The notes under the pieces are model-generated. The model was given only the letters and a program-made list of their open reading frames with translations, searched no databases and was not told the origin of the DNA. DNA of 64,000 nucleotides from Gordionus sp. m RMFG-2023. Taxonomy: Eukaryota > Nematomorpha > Gordioida > Chordodea > Parachordodidae. A program made the position numbers and the translations under genes. Of the stretch, positions 12,300 through 24,979 are shown piece by piece; positions within the stretch are counted from its first letter, which is position 1; each line of letters opens with the position of its first letter. The DNA is taken from NCBI RefSeq assembly GCF_954871325.1, contig NC_088776.1, positions 56,585,301 to 56,649,300 of the forward strand, in the 5' to 3' direction.

Positions 12300-14360
12300 A
12301 AATGAATTTTCTTAATAAAATAATCATACTCAAATATATTGACAAATTTTTTTATTGCAAATTTGATTTCAAGCAGAAAAAATTATAATAATCCGATGAC
12401 AAATAAATATAATCAAGTTATAAACAAAATTAAAATATTATATTATTCATTTAATTTATAATTTTAAGCCAATTTTTAAGGCATAGGGTTTTTCTTATAT
12501 TTTCTTCTTTATACGACATGCGGTTTTTGACAACAAATTAATGCCAACTGAGAAAAGTCTTTCACGCGCAGTTGATGTTCCTTGTATAGATAAATAATCT
12601 CTTGCCATTTTTGAGAGTATGGGGATCCTATGTGCATTTGTATTCCACCACATTAATGGATCAGTCACTCTTTGATCTTGGCTCACTCAGGTAAAAATCG
12701 ATTTCACATAGTTGAACATAATTTTGTTTAAAAACAATGTCAAGCCTGTTTTGTTGACTTTCATTCTTATTTTGGCAGTTGTAATTATCAGCAGCTTATA
12801 AAATAAAATGATATGTATTTAAATGGGGGTAAATTAAATACCTGTATATCTGCTGTAAATCTTTTTAAACTTGTCTGTTAACCTGGATATATCAATATCA
12901 TAATCAAGAGATATTGATTTAAAATATTCTATTTTGAGCCTGGGATCCAATATTGTAGCTATTATTGCATCATCTGCAGTTAAATTGTAATAGCCCAACA
13001 ATTTATCACATGCCACTTTGAAATCATTGTTAGAGGTTTTATGGAAACAAGGTTTCTCATTTTTTAAGTGTTCAAGAATTAGAATTTAATAGGGTATAAC
13101 CAAATTATAAGTAGGATAATTTTCCCCACAAACCATATTTGTAGTCTCATACAAAGGCAATAGGATAGATTTAATTTTTACAAGATCGTCCCATTCCTCC
13201 TGTATGTTATGTTAGTTAATAAAGTATTATTTACCTATTTATAAATTTTATTTTACCTCTGATAATTGTTTTTCTTGAAGAATTATAATATTAGTTATAA
13301 CTTCATTAACTAATTTTTTTATAGCAGGCTTTAACAATAAGCCCCTTTCAATCATTTGGTAGGTGCTATTCCACCTTATTTCACAATCCAATTTGGGTTT
13401 TAAAAAATTTATAGGAGGATGTAGTGAACTACATATATTTTTTAATAAATTTAATTTTTTAGGAGAATTACGTATCATCATAATAATGTTTCGTAGTTTT
13501 AAAATTGATGGATTTAAAATTTTTAAAATTTCTTTGGATATTAAATTAATAACATGAGCAAAGCATCGAATGTGCCCTATTTTTATTGATGGATATTTTA
13601 AAGAAAATGTATCAATAAATTTTTTATTATTAGTAGCATTATCTAGAGTTATATAAAAAATTTTATTCTCCAAATTATAATTTTTAATTATTTTAATAAA
13701 GGCTTTAAATATGCACCTGAATGTTGTTCATTTATTGGAGCAACATCCAAAATTATGTTATTTATTTTAAAATTATCATCAATAAAATGGGCTGTTAACC
13801 CTAAAAAAGGAACCTGAGTTGGGCTAGTCCAAATATCAGATAAAAAATTAATCTTACTTTTATTTTTGGATATTATATCCTTTACCAACTGTTCTTTTTC
13901 TGCAAATGTATTATACATATGCAATTTAAGAGTATTGAAGCATATTGATTTTATAGAAGAATCAAGATTATTTATAAAAATTTTAAAATCAGGTGAATTA
14001 ACAATTTTAAAAGATAAATTATTATTAATAAATAATTTTAGTAAGTTATCTTTATAATTAAATTTTTTAGATAAAGAAAAAGGTGATATAGGCTTTAAAA
14101 AAGTGTCAATTTTATTACTGTTTTTACAGAGATGTGAATGAAACCTATTATAATGATTAATAAGAGGCGATATTGTTTTGCCTTTGCATTTAATAATGCT
14201 CTTGCAATGATTGCAATCAGCCTTTTCACCATTGAGTTGATATTGATCCCATATAATCGCTCTTTTTGTGAAGAAATTTTGTCAACATCAACCATAACTA
14301 TTTCATCAGAATCATTTTCCTCTAACATAATTAGGCTAGCTAACAATATTTTATTATAAA
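12300..14360 (-). mobile_element. hAT transposon remnant (BED-finger transposase) nested in the Gypsy element
   Basis: Minus-strand pieces in order cover a hAT transposase: BED zinc finger with CNHCK...HYNRFH (about 14,240-14,110), the DDE entry region NFLSDIWTSPTQVPFLGLTA (about 13,840), TLDNATNNKKF and FAHVINLISKEIL (13,670-13,530), DCEIRWNSTYQMIERG, ILDPRLKIEYFK (12,950), and the C-terminal dimerisation region WWNTNAHRIPILSKMARDYL (12,645). Pieces lie in several frames with spacer sequence between, so it is a remnant or had introns. Terminal repeats were not located. Confidence 0.85.
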
Positions 14361-17213
14361 GATATAATATATTTTTATATACCTTTGGTTTATGTAATTT
14401 TTAATATAATTAATTGGTGAAAACTAAATCATTCATTCACAAATCACTTCCATATGCCCCAAATCAAGTATTTAAAACATTACTAGATTAAAATTTTATC
14501 AAATAAATTCAAATGATTTTTGGGTTCGGTTTTTCCGGTACGAGTGATGAATATGGATATTATCTTCAAGGATGGATATAAACTGATAAGTGATTGTATT
14601 TGTACTTTGAATTTAATTTTAATCATATATTTATTTCTTTTTTAGGTTTTAAATTATATTTCTAGAGTACCTTCCCCGTCCCTTTTTTTTTAAAAATAAA
14701 TAGGGCCGTAGGTGTTGGGTGTGGGCTGTTCTCTTCCTCCCTATCTGTTCCAGCCCACAGACGTTTAAATAATAGTCTATGAACTATTATGTGTACAAGT
14801 ACGTGCGGCTTGCCCACAAACGTGTGAAGGGCTCCTCATTATTATCAACTTTCGTTGACCTGACAAATAGAATCGCGGGTGGTAAAATATTTTCAACGAT
14901 AGATTTAATAGATGCATTTTTACAATTCAGTGTTAGTCCAGGATGTAGAGACCTTAGAATTTCTACTCATGTCGGTTATTACCGATACCAAAGAATTCCT
15001 TTTGGGTTGACTAGCGCTCCGATAATATTTAACACCTTATGCAAAACCTATTAAAGGGAATTCCTATGGTTAGTGTATTTTTAGACGATGTAATTATTGC
15101 AGGCGAGAATAATTTTGATCATATAGTTAATCTAGAAGAAGTATTAAGAAGATTTGATAAGACTGGACTGACAACGTTGACCGATAAAATTAAAATTGGA
15201 GGTGAGTTACTTATTTGGGTCATGTTATTGATGAATTCGAAATTCACCTGACCGAAGATAAGATTAATACTATAAAAAATTGTAAAACACTATCTAATGT
15301 TAAAGAATTAGGTTCGTTTTTGGGAATGGTAAATTATCATGAATCGTTTATTAAAAATTTACATTCTATTTATGCGCCTTTACACCGACTAACGAGTAAA
15401 AATGTGAGTTGGTTTTGGTCAGCTAAAGAAGATGAAATATTTAATGTAGTTAAAAAAATATTATCAAAAGAAGATACAATAATTCCTTATTCAGCCGATA
15501 TTCCTGTCGTGATTTCTTGTGACGCTTCCGAAGATGGTCTAGGAGCTGTTATTGCACACCGATTTCTTACTGGCCAGGAGAAACCGATTGCTTACGCATC
15601 GAGGACACTTTCAGCAGCTGAAAAGAATTCCGCCACTATTGATCGGGAGGCTTCGGCGATCATGTTCGCTATCGAGAAGTTTCATCAGTACATTTATGAA
15701 AGACATTTTATTTTGATTACTGATCATAAACCTTTATAATATATCTTAGGTGATAAAAGAGACCTTAATAAGATAACAAATAACCGTTTAATACGGTGGG
15801 CCACGAAGCTTTTAAATTACGACTAGATAATTCATAGGCCGGGTAATCAAAACAAATGCGCCGATGCTCTGTCCCATTTGGGGGTAGAGAGAGAAAAAAT
15901 GAATGAAGTTAAAAAAAAAATTGAAAATGAAATTAGAGAAGTAAGGATCAATTTAATTGAAGATTTATCGTTCACTCGAAGTAAAGTTATTAGTGAAACG
16001 ATCAATGATATAAATCTAAAAGAGATTATTAAATTAATAAAAAATCATTGGCATATGGATAATATGAATAATTATTCTGAAAGTTTAAAAAAATTCATCT
16101 TAATTAAAAATAATATTTCTTTCGAAGAAGGGCTTTTATTTTATAATGATAGAATCATCATTCCTGATAACCTAAAAAAAGAGGTTTTGAATGTTATCCA
16201 TCGAGGACATCCGGGGATAGTGGGGATGAAATCCTTATGCCGATACTATGTCTTCTGGACAAATCTTGACCGAGATGTTGAAGAATTCGTAAAAAACTGC
16301 AAAATTTGTCAGGAAGAAAGACCGGGAGCCAGAGATATACCATTATACAATTGGAATATTTTTACCCGACCTTGGGAAAGAATACACATTGATTTGACAG
16401 GTCCCGTGTCTGGAAAGTACTGGTTAATTTGCGTAGACGCTTTCACCAAATGGGTTGAAGTTGCAATTTTAACACATATTAATTCGACGAGTGTAATAAA
16501 TAATCTGCGTAATTATTTCGCTAGATTTGGTTTACCTCGTTACATTGTCTCAGATAACGGTACTCAGTTTACTGGATCTGAATTCAAAACGTTTCTTTTT
16601 AAAAATAATATAAAACATTTTCGATCGGCCCCTTATAGCCCCAAGTCGAATGGTTTGGCTGAGCGCTATATACGTACGATAAAGACGCGTTTCTATGCTG
16701 GAAGGAGAAGTGGGACTCCGTAACAGTTAAATTTAGCGAATGTTTTAATTACACACCCAAATACTCCAAACGCAACTACCGGTAAATCCCCTGCCGAAAT
16801 GATGTTTGGAAGGCCGCTCAGGACGACGTTAGATCAATGGAAATTATCTACGAGAGAAGGGACTGAAAACGCGTTATGGAAACAAAAAAATTATAATGAT
16901 AGGAACGTTGAGCCCCGTGAATTTAAAGAGAAGCAAAAAGTTTGGGTAAAAAACGAAAGGACTACGGGATGGCATGAAGGAACAGTGGTTCAACGGAAAA
17001 GTGCGATATTGTATGATGTTGAGTCTTAGGGTATTGTAAAAAACAAGCATGCCGACCAACTGAGGGAAGCTCATGTACAAGCTAAAGAAACACCCATGAC
17101 AATGACTGAGGATTTGGACCTTGCAGAACATAATGGAAATACAACTCTAGAAAAAAGAGTTTCAAAACCCCCATTACGTTATTATGATGAATTCAATTTA
17201 TAGTGGGGAGAAC

Positions 17214-17344
17214 TGTAATGTATTTAAATAAATTGATTTTTTATATTCGCTTAAAGATACAATTTATAAAAATAGAAAAACATATATATATAGCTGATAA
17301 TATTATATTAAATCACTTTACAATAAATTAATTAAATCATTTGA
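17214..17344 (+). repeat. 3' LTR of the Gypsy element
   Basis: 131 bp, beginning TGTAATGTATTTAAATAAAT, followed by the GATTC duplication at 17,345-17,349. Confidence 0.92.
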
Positions 17345-17550
17345 GATTCTCACTCGATCTTGAACTAAACTAGATGGAATACCATCCCCTTGAAGCTATT
17401 CTAAATGTTTCGAAAGTTCGGCAACTTTAAAAATAATATTGATAAAAATATGATAATCAAAGTATAAGAGAATATCTGATACATCCAGTTTAAATTGTAG
17501 CATTTTATTTAATACTAAATAAATTGCATTTCTATTAACATTAATTATTT
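17345..17550 (-). CDS. Unassigned coding-like tract next to the Gypsy insertion
   Basis: On the minus strand a frame open for about 60 codons reads AIYLVLNKMLQFKLDVSDI, then FKVAELSKHLE to a stop, followed by LQGDGIPSSLVQDR and the donor-like gtgaga right at the Gypsy target site. It may be one or two exons of a gene, or a fragment of an unrecognised element. No start codon seen and no family recognised. Confidence 0.3.
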
Positions 17551-18240
17551 GAATAGTTTCAAATATATAAGATGTTTGTTAATTGACTATTACCATTATC
17601 ATAATATATATACTTTTCATATTATATAGAAGAGATACACACAATATAAATATACCCACTATGTTTTCTTTTAAATTTATCCAATTACTGTCGTCAAAAT
17701 ACACATATTTTTATCTTTAAATAAATATTATTTAAATGTAGCGTTGAGTTAATTCATACATATGAATATTAACATAGAAATCTATCCTATTCTTTTTCTT
17801 TTGAGCTAATCATTTATCTATTTTATTGATTTTAAGAAAATTTCTACACAAATAATAATGTTAATCAACCAGCTATAAAATTAAATCACCAAATTATAAT
17901 ATTGTCAAAATAACCATATACCTGCATTTCTACGTTTAGCTGTAATTACGAGACAAATTCCTAATCAAGATTACATGCCATAAATCACTTAAATTTATTG
18001 TTAAATAATTGGAAAATTTATGGTATATTGTACACATGTATGGCAATCTATTGAATAAATAATAAAAAAATATATATATATAAAGTAGAAAGCTCTAAAA
18101 TGTTTATATCTACCTAAAATCTTACATCTTTTCCACGCATACTTTTCATTTACCGCCTCAAAATCAACATGATATTTGCCTAAAAACCTTAATAGAAAGA
18201 ATCCTCAATCTCTCTTTTTCTGACTTTAATTGGCACACCT
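17351..18240. other. AT-rich DNA beyond the Gypsy element
   Basis: Apart from the minus-strand tract at 17,345-17,550, no gene, RNA or element end recognised. Confidence 0.4.
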
Positions 18241-18620
18241 TGCCTAATTACCTGCTAAACTAGGTGGTATCGACTTGATTCCATTAGAACTATTATCCCT
18301 TATTCTCAAATCGCAGCGATGTCATCCTTCATAACTCCCAATGATGATCTTTTAAATGCAGCAATCGAACGATGGAATAAACTACGTCAGACGATTTTAC
18401 ATTTCCAACTGAAATATCCAACAAATCTATTATCGAACCCCTAATAAAGAACCTGCAAAAAAGCCATAACTATACTGATATTAACGACATAAAATTATTA
18501 CAATCCAACAAAAAATATGGAGGGCACAAATTGCTCGAAGCACTCAAACCTTAGATAATCTCTTAACCAACGAACAACTGAGAGTTTCTATAGGATTTAG
18601 ACTTGAATGCTCGCACCCTC
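18240..18620 (+). mobile_element. Retroelement remnant, polyprotein C-terminal domain, copy 1
   Basis: Decayed plus-strand text PAKLGGIDLIPLELL, ITPNDDLLNAAIERWNKLRQ and NEQLRVSIGFRL corresponds to the region downstream of the RT in a retroelement family widespread in invertebrates (LGGLG..., ..FRIAIGLRLG...). Copies 2 and 3 are at 50.2 and 61.65 kb. The class (LINE or tyrosine-recombinase type) was not resolved. Clearly broken and old. Confidence 0.5.
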
Positions 18621-21057
18621 TAAATAGTTGGGAAAATAAAAAAATTAATAAATATTCAAAATTCAATAATTTTATATTTCAGCCAATAGTCATCTAACGG
18701 CAATTTTTGCCAGCCTACATACTTTTTTTAAAAACTTTATCGCGAAAATTTTTTAATATAACAATTGAAAACCGCGAATCCATATTTTTTAAACAAAAAC
18801 TTCAACTATAAATTTTTAAACATAATTATACTTGTTTTTTAGGAACATATTCACTATTAAATTAAGCTCTTTTTGCCTTCTACTTATATATATTTATTTA
18901 GTAATTTTATATATAATCAATCTAATCAAATCAGTGCATAATATTATATATAAGCATAAATTTATATATTATTCATTTCATTTTAATAAAATTCATATTG
19001 TTAATGAGGTGCCGATCCACTTAACAAATTTAATATATATTTTTGGAGTTGAGATCGAGAAGGTATCGAGGCATAAATCAAATTGTGCACGGAGATATCA
19101 TGTGTATATATCACCCCTGCACGGAATCATGTTTACTTTTTTTATTTTCTATTTAAAATGATTTAATATTTAGTCGAAAATATATTTGTGATTATATAAA
19201 AAATATTATTAAAAAATACTCATATTGTACTAATATTGAATTCATCAAAATTTTACTACAAATATTATCTGGTATTCTTAAATATATCCAATGATGTATA
19301 TATGTTAGAGGCAATGTTTTTTATTTTTTAAATCATTTTTTGAGGGTTTTTTTTAAATTTAAAAATGTGAATTTTACCACAAATATTTTTCAGCATGTCT
19401 AGAATACATATCTTATAATTGTAGACAATTTTGCCATTAATGAATCATTTCTAATTTATATAAATAATCAATAGATAAAGTAATATAAATTATATTAAAT
19501 TCAAAATTTCATGGCAAAATTTTCTGAAATTCATAGAGTAGATATTTCAATAGAATGAAATACAATTCTTGTAAAATCAGATTTTTAAATTTAAGAAAGA
19601 CGCACTAAAAGTTAAAAAAAAATAATAAGCCGAAAAATACGCATTGTAGCTGACATATAAACTACTCGTTTGGCGATTCATTAAGTGTATGTACATTACT
19701 TATATAGGAGTCAGTTATTGTGGTTTGCACGTCGACTAATTCTCTTATTTATTTTTATATGAATACACATTAATTTAAAATCATTTAATCGATGGCAAAT
19801 CGAAATAAAGCCCTACAGAATTGTATTCCATGAATAAATCAATCTAGAAGATACAATACTATAAATAAATCTATTATTTCACTGGCTTATTGAGTATGTA
19901 TAAGCAACACAAATATTATAAGGTGATTGAAACGAACAGAAAATCTATTTGTTCAAAAAAAATCAAATTGTTATAAAATAAAGCGTTCCTATAAATAGGG
20001 TTGACATGATTAAATAATCAATAATTCTTTTGAATAAAAATCGTAATTAAATTAATTTTTTGTTTCGTGTATATTTAAGTAATTATTAGTTTATTTTAAT
20101 CAAAACATTTTATTATACCTTATTTTACTATATTTTGCACTTAAATTCTAATTAATTGCTAAATTTAATTATTAAAAATGATACTGGTAATTCTGAAATT
20201 ATATTTTTGACATAATACTATAAAATATATTTTACTAATATAAAATCCTCCTATAAAAATCCATTTTATTATTTATTATTAAATAAATTTAGGATATATT
20301 ATATATATAAAAAAATTCAATAATTATTTTAATGCTAAGAAAATTAATCCGATATAAAATTTTAATGCTAATTTATATAAAATTATTTAAATTAGAATAA
20401 TCAAAATTGCTTAGATTTAGATTTTATATAAATGAGCAAATATTAATACCTCCAAGGGTACATTTTTTTTCTAAATTTTTCTCAAAATTTATATATTTTT
20501 ATGAGAATCATGATCTGTCAACCCCAGGGATGTAAACCCGAACCCGGACTCTGAACCCTCGTATTTTTGCTGTACCCGAACCCAGACCATTTTTAAAAGT
20601 GGAGGGTCCAAGGGAGTATAAAAAAAATTTAAAAACATAGATTTTTTTTTAAAAATAATATAAAAAGATATTTTTAACATATAATACATTACAATTATAT
20701 TAATAAAATCATTTCTATATAATTATGAAATGCATTCTAAAATATTACGTCATTTTTAATGCAATATATATTTTTTCCTCAATATATTTCAATTTTTATT
20801 AAATAACTATTTTATATAATTTAATGTATTTTAGATGAAAAATTTTTTTAAATTTTATTAACTTTTTTTTGTGGAATTATTTATTTTATCTAATGTTTTT
20901 CTTTCAATTTTCTTCCAGGACTTCTATTTTATTTAGTGATTGATATCGTAAATTATTTTCTAGTGTAGGTAATAATACTCTACAATTGGCTAGTAATGAT
21001 TGTCTAAAAATTATCACTTTAAAACTAACATTGATAAAGCAAGGGATGTTGCAAAAT
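18621..21057. other. AT-rich DNA, no gene recognised
   Basis: Contains a 109-codon plus-strand frame at 18,832-19,161 dominated by Ile, Tyr, Phe and Lys without motifs, judged non-coding. Around 20,525-20,620 a GGGATGTAAACCCGAACCCG stretch resembles a transposon terminus. Confidence 0.5.
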
Positions 21058-24000
21058 CAGGGGCGTCGCTAGACTTTACAATCTCAGGGGGCTCAACTAA
21101 AAAAAATTTATTTATTACAGTATTTTTCGATTGCTGATATAAAAAAATTTTGCATCAAAGAATTACAAGTGATACAAAAGGTTAATTAATTCATACATAT
21201 GCCTCAATTGATAATGGTTTTTAAAAACCATATAATATAATATAATATAATATAATTCTTAGCAACTTACATTGTCATTAAACTAATAACTTCTGTTACC
21301 ATTTTAGACGATGTTTTATAGAATGGACTAATAAGGAAAAATTTATAGACCTAACCAAATCAACAATTTTTGAAGAAGTGATTATAAACGACAAAAAATC
21401 ATAAAACTAAATGGTGGTTAAAGCTTCCTCTCAAATGATATGATGGAAGCTAGATAAGTAATCGAAAAAATTATTGTGAGATATTAAATTTCTAAAGATA
21501 TCTTCCATTTTTAATATTATATAAACGACTAGACAGTTGACCATTATTGCTTATCTAAAATATGCAATCTGCTCTCAGCAGCTATAGTAATAATATTAAC
21601 TTACATTGCCACACAAATAATAGATACTGAGCCATGCCACTCACAATGTAAACTTATATCAGAATTTATTATGTTGGATAAATTGATAAAATAAAAACAC
21701 TAAAAATCTTTGGAAGATATAATTATGCAAATATATTGAAGCCTGGAGTTATTTAAACGGCAATGCCATATTACAAATGAAACATTTTTTAACTTTAAAA
21801 TAAGGACCAGAATGATATGATGAAGCAGTTAAGATATTATATATTGTAGCACTACCTTGGTATATTATATCTTAAAATAATAGTAGTTTGTAATAATATC
21901 AAAAATATACTTGTATTAAAAATTAAACTCAAAACTGTTTTGAAAAGGAAAAAAAATAGCTTTCATAAAAACACGTAAAAAAGAGAAGAAAATATATCAA
22001 ATTTATTACATCTATTGCAAAATGTAATAAAATGTTTAATTTTTAAAATTATTTACAATTAAATAGATGGCATTAAATACTTGATTGCAAATTGTTACCA
22101 TATTTATTATCAAAACCATTTATTAGTAAAATTTATTATAATATTAACTGTAATATATTTATAACCAACTGTATATAAATCATGAGTGTTATATATAAAT
22201 ATATTTTAGTTTTATGCCTCACGTAGTGATTAAAAACATTTTAGTATTTATATTTTACCGCCTTACAATTTACATTTTTTTATTATTTTATTACTTAATT
22301 TAAATCACCTTCATTTTTGCATAACTTTAAAGACTAATCATTAACTTATTTATTTAATAAAATATTTTAAAGTGTTGACAGGAGATAAATAGACAATAAT
22401 GTATGATTTTAAGGAGTGTTAAATCAAGTAATATATATTTTTGATATACTTGAATTAATTTAAGATGTGTTAAATACATCTACATCATTTACTATATATA
22501 CAACATAAATACCAATCTTCAACAATGAGTTATATTGATATTCCATTTTTAACACAAAATTGGATTGCAATTGTTAACATAGTGAAAATATAATTTAGTA
22601 TTAATCATTTAATTAAAATAGCACTTATTTAATTTTATAAATTATATCAAAAATATATATATTACATAATATAATTAAAAAAGTATTTGTTTAGGGGGCT
22701 ATCAAAAAAAAATTTTCGTTTAGAAGTATTAGGTAGCTATTAAAAAAATATTTGTTCAGGGGGCTATCAAAAAATTTTTTTCAGGAGACTACCCTCCTCC
22801 CCCTTCTAGTGACGCTACTGATATCAAATAATAGATTATGTTGAATATAAAATATAATCTAAATTACAATTAATCGATCATATTCATTACTGTATACAAT
22901 AAGTAAACCTAAAGATCTCAAATAAAATTTATAAGAACCTCACCTATTAGTACCTCCCTTCCCACTCCCTAGCAAAATCCTGGTTATACATATGAATTTT
23001 AACAGTTTACCGTTCTATATGCAATAATAATTTGTTACTGTTAAAATATAATTATTATTGTATTTGGGAGTAGTATCATGTGAGCAGAGCGTTACTAGAT
23101 AGGGCACTCAGGGGCTTGAGCTCCAAATTTTGAAATGTGTTTTTTATACTACTAAAAAAAGAGGTAATTTAGAATAATTATAGGTAAAATAAAGAAATGA
23201 ATGTATTTAGGATCATGTTAGCTAATTAAAAAAAAGTAAGATAATTTTAGATAGTGGTAGCTTTAAAAAAAGAAAAAGATAATTTAGGATAATGTTGCTA
23301 GCTAGAAAAAAATGTAATAATGTAAGCTAAAAATATAAGGGTAATTTAGGAATGTTTAGTAATTTTGAAAAATAAATTTTTGAGCCCCCTGAGATTATAA
23401 AGGCTTTTGATGCTCCCCCATAGATGTGTAGTTCCATCTAACTGTAACTAAATTAATTTTGGTGAAAAATAAATAATTAGGAGCCTTAATGTAGTGGCTC
23501 GGTTGAATCTTCAACGTCAGAGAACAAAAAAATCATTTAATTTACTCAACTTTTTCCTAAGAAAATTTCTAAGATCCAAACTAATATACAAAACTACTTT
23601 GTTTAAACTCTAAGTATATTTAATTACAACATCTTTTACTCATTTATTTTATATTTATTAGACAATGAAGAAAGATGAGCTATTGATTTAGAGATGAATG
23701 ATTTAAATAATGAAAATAAAAAAAATATTGATGTTGATGATATTTTATAGGAAATGAGGCGATGAAAGAGATGGAGTTTAACAAAGTACAGTTAATTTTT
23801 TATTTTCAAACTATGCTTTAGATAATCAAAGAATAATAATATAGTTCTGAGAAATAAATATTGAAAGCAAAAAAGTTCAGAGAAATAAAATGGCTAAATT
23901 AATTTATATATAAGATATTTATTTAAAACAATGTAAGCTATAAGTGAGGCTTAATCTGAATATATCTTTAATGGTATTAAATTTTTCTAATGTAATTTGT

Positions 24001-24422
24001 CGGTAGCAACAATCCATATAAAGATAGATTGGTGAATAAAGGAAAAAAAGAATAATTTTTTTATCACTTTTATAACTTGTTAATTGCAAAAAAATTTATA
24101 TTTGAAATCACAAATATTGAATGCTCTTTTATATTACAAAATAATATATATTAATAATAAAATAAATAGATAAATAAATAATTTTATTAAAAAATAATTA
24201 TCTTTACTTATCAAATGTCTTGTATTGTTTTATTTATTATTCGTATGCTACTAGTATATGTATGTATGCATAAATGGAATTTGAATCTTAGTTCAGAGTT
24301 TAAAACTCCGGCCGAGGCAAGGAAAATAGTGGATCAACATAGGAAGTATTGGGATGGGGAGATGACCCCATAAATTTTTTTAGTTGAGCCCCCTGGGACT
24401 ATAAAGGCTTGTGATGTCCCTG
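21058..24422. mobile_element. hAT-like terminal-repeat element or cluster
   Basis: The left end CAGGGGCGTCGCTAGACTTT and the reverse complement of the right end CAGGGACATCACAAGCCTTT share a terminal inverted repeat of about 52 bp, both running into CTCAGGGGGCTCAACTAAAA or close to it. No clear target duplication. Related termini also occur inside (right type ending at 22,820; a 336-bp pair at 23,085-23,420), so several family members may be nested. A (TATAA)n run lies at 21,230-21,256. No transposase recognised. Confidence 0.5.
23085..23420. mobile_element. Short internal member of the same terminal-repeat family
   Basis: Left CAGAGCGTTACTAGATAGGG with CTCAGGGGCTTGAGC; right GAGCCCCCTGAGATTATAAA then GGCTTTTGATGCTCCCC. 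The ends are inverted and related to those at 21,058 and 24,422. Confidence 0.5.
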
Positions 24423-24979
24423 ATTACAGATAAGAGATCAAATTGAGAATCCGAACAATATAACAAGCGAGGTCAATATCTCATGGGTAAAGATTAATTA
24501 AAATGTTATTCCATATTACAACATGGAGGGCGATTATATTAGTGATCGCACCATAGATAAGACATACTCAAAGCAATCGTCGACAATAACACTGTTTATA
24601 CAATGACTAATACTTTGTTGAATGAAACTTATGGAAACCATAACAACGTGAAAAATAGTAATCGGATCCTATCAATAGCAAATCAATGTTAAACCTATTC
24701 AAATATCTGATGTTAAGGACAATATACTTCAATTAAACTATGAGACAAAATTTAAAAAAAGCAAAAAATTGACAATCAGACAAATATTCAAAACATTTTT
24801 AATAAATTAATGGGATACATGTATAGCTAAGCATTTTCTAACCGCATAGTATCAAAACCGACGTTTAAATTTTACCAAAAAACTAATGCCATTCAAAGAT
24901 TAAATTTAAACATATTAAAAATTGTTTCCAGATCATCCATGGATTTACTGGTATTTGAACTTGAAAACTCTATAATTAA

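Larger units (their letters stand above)
11844..17344 (+). mobile_element. Ty3/Gypsy LTR retrotransposon with very short LTRs, broken
   Basis: Fossil. Bounded by near-identical LTRs (139 and 131 bp) and an exact 5-bp target duplication GATTC (11,839-11,843 and 17,345-17,349). A primer-binding-site-like TGGCGACGACGA follows the 5' LTR and a purine tract GTGGGGAGAA precedes the 3' LTR. A gag start remains at about 12,061-12,140. The middle is occupied by a minus-strand hAT remnant and the rest of gag, protease and early RT is gone. From 14.8 kb come RT, RNase H and integrase (HHCC and DDE core regions). Several breaks. LTR similarity suggests a relatively recent insertion. Confidence 0.9.

Noticed and set aside
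18832-19161. 109-codon plus-strand open frame
   Set aside because: Composition is almost only Ile, Phe, Tyr, Leu, Lys and Asn, as expected from AT-rich non-coding DNA; no motif, no splice context.
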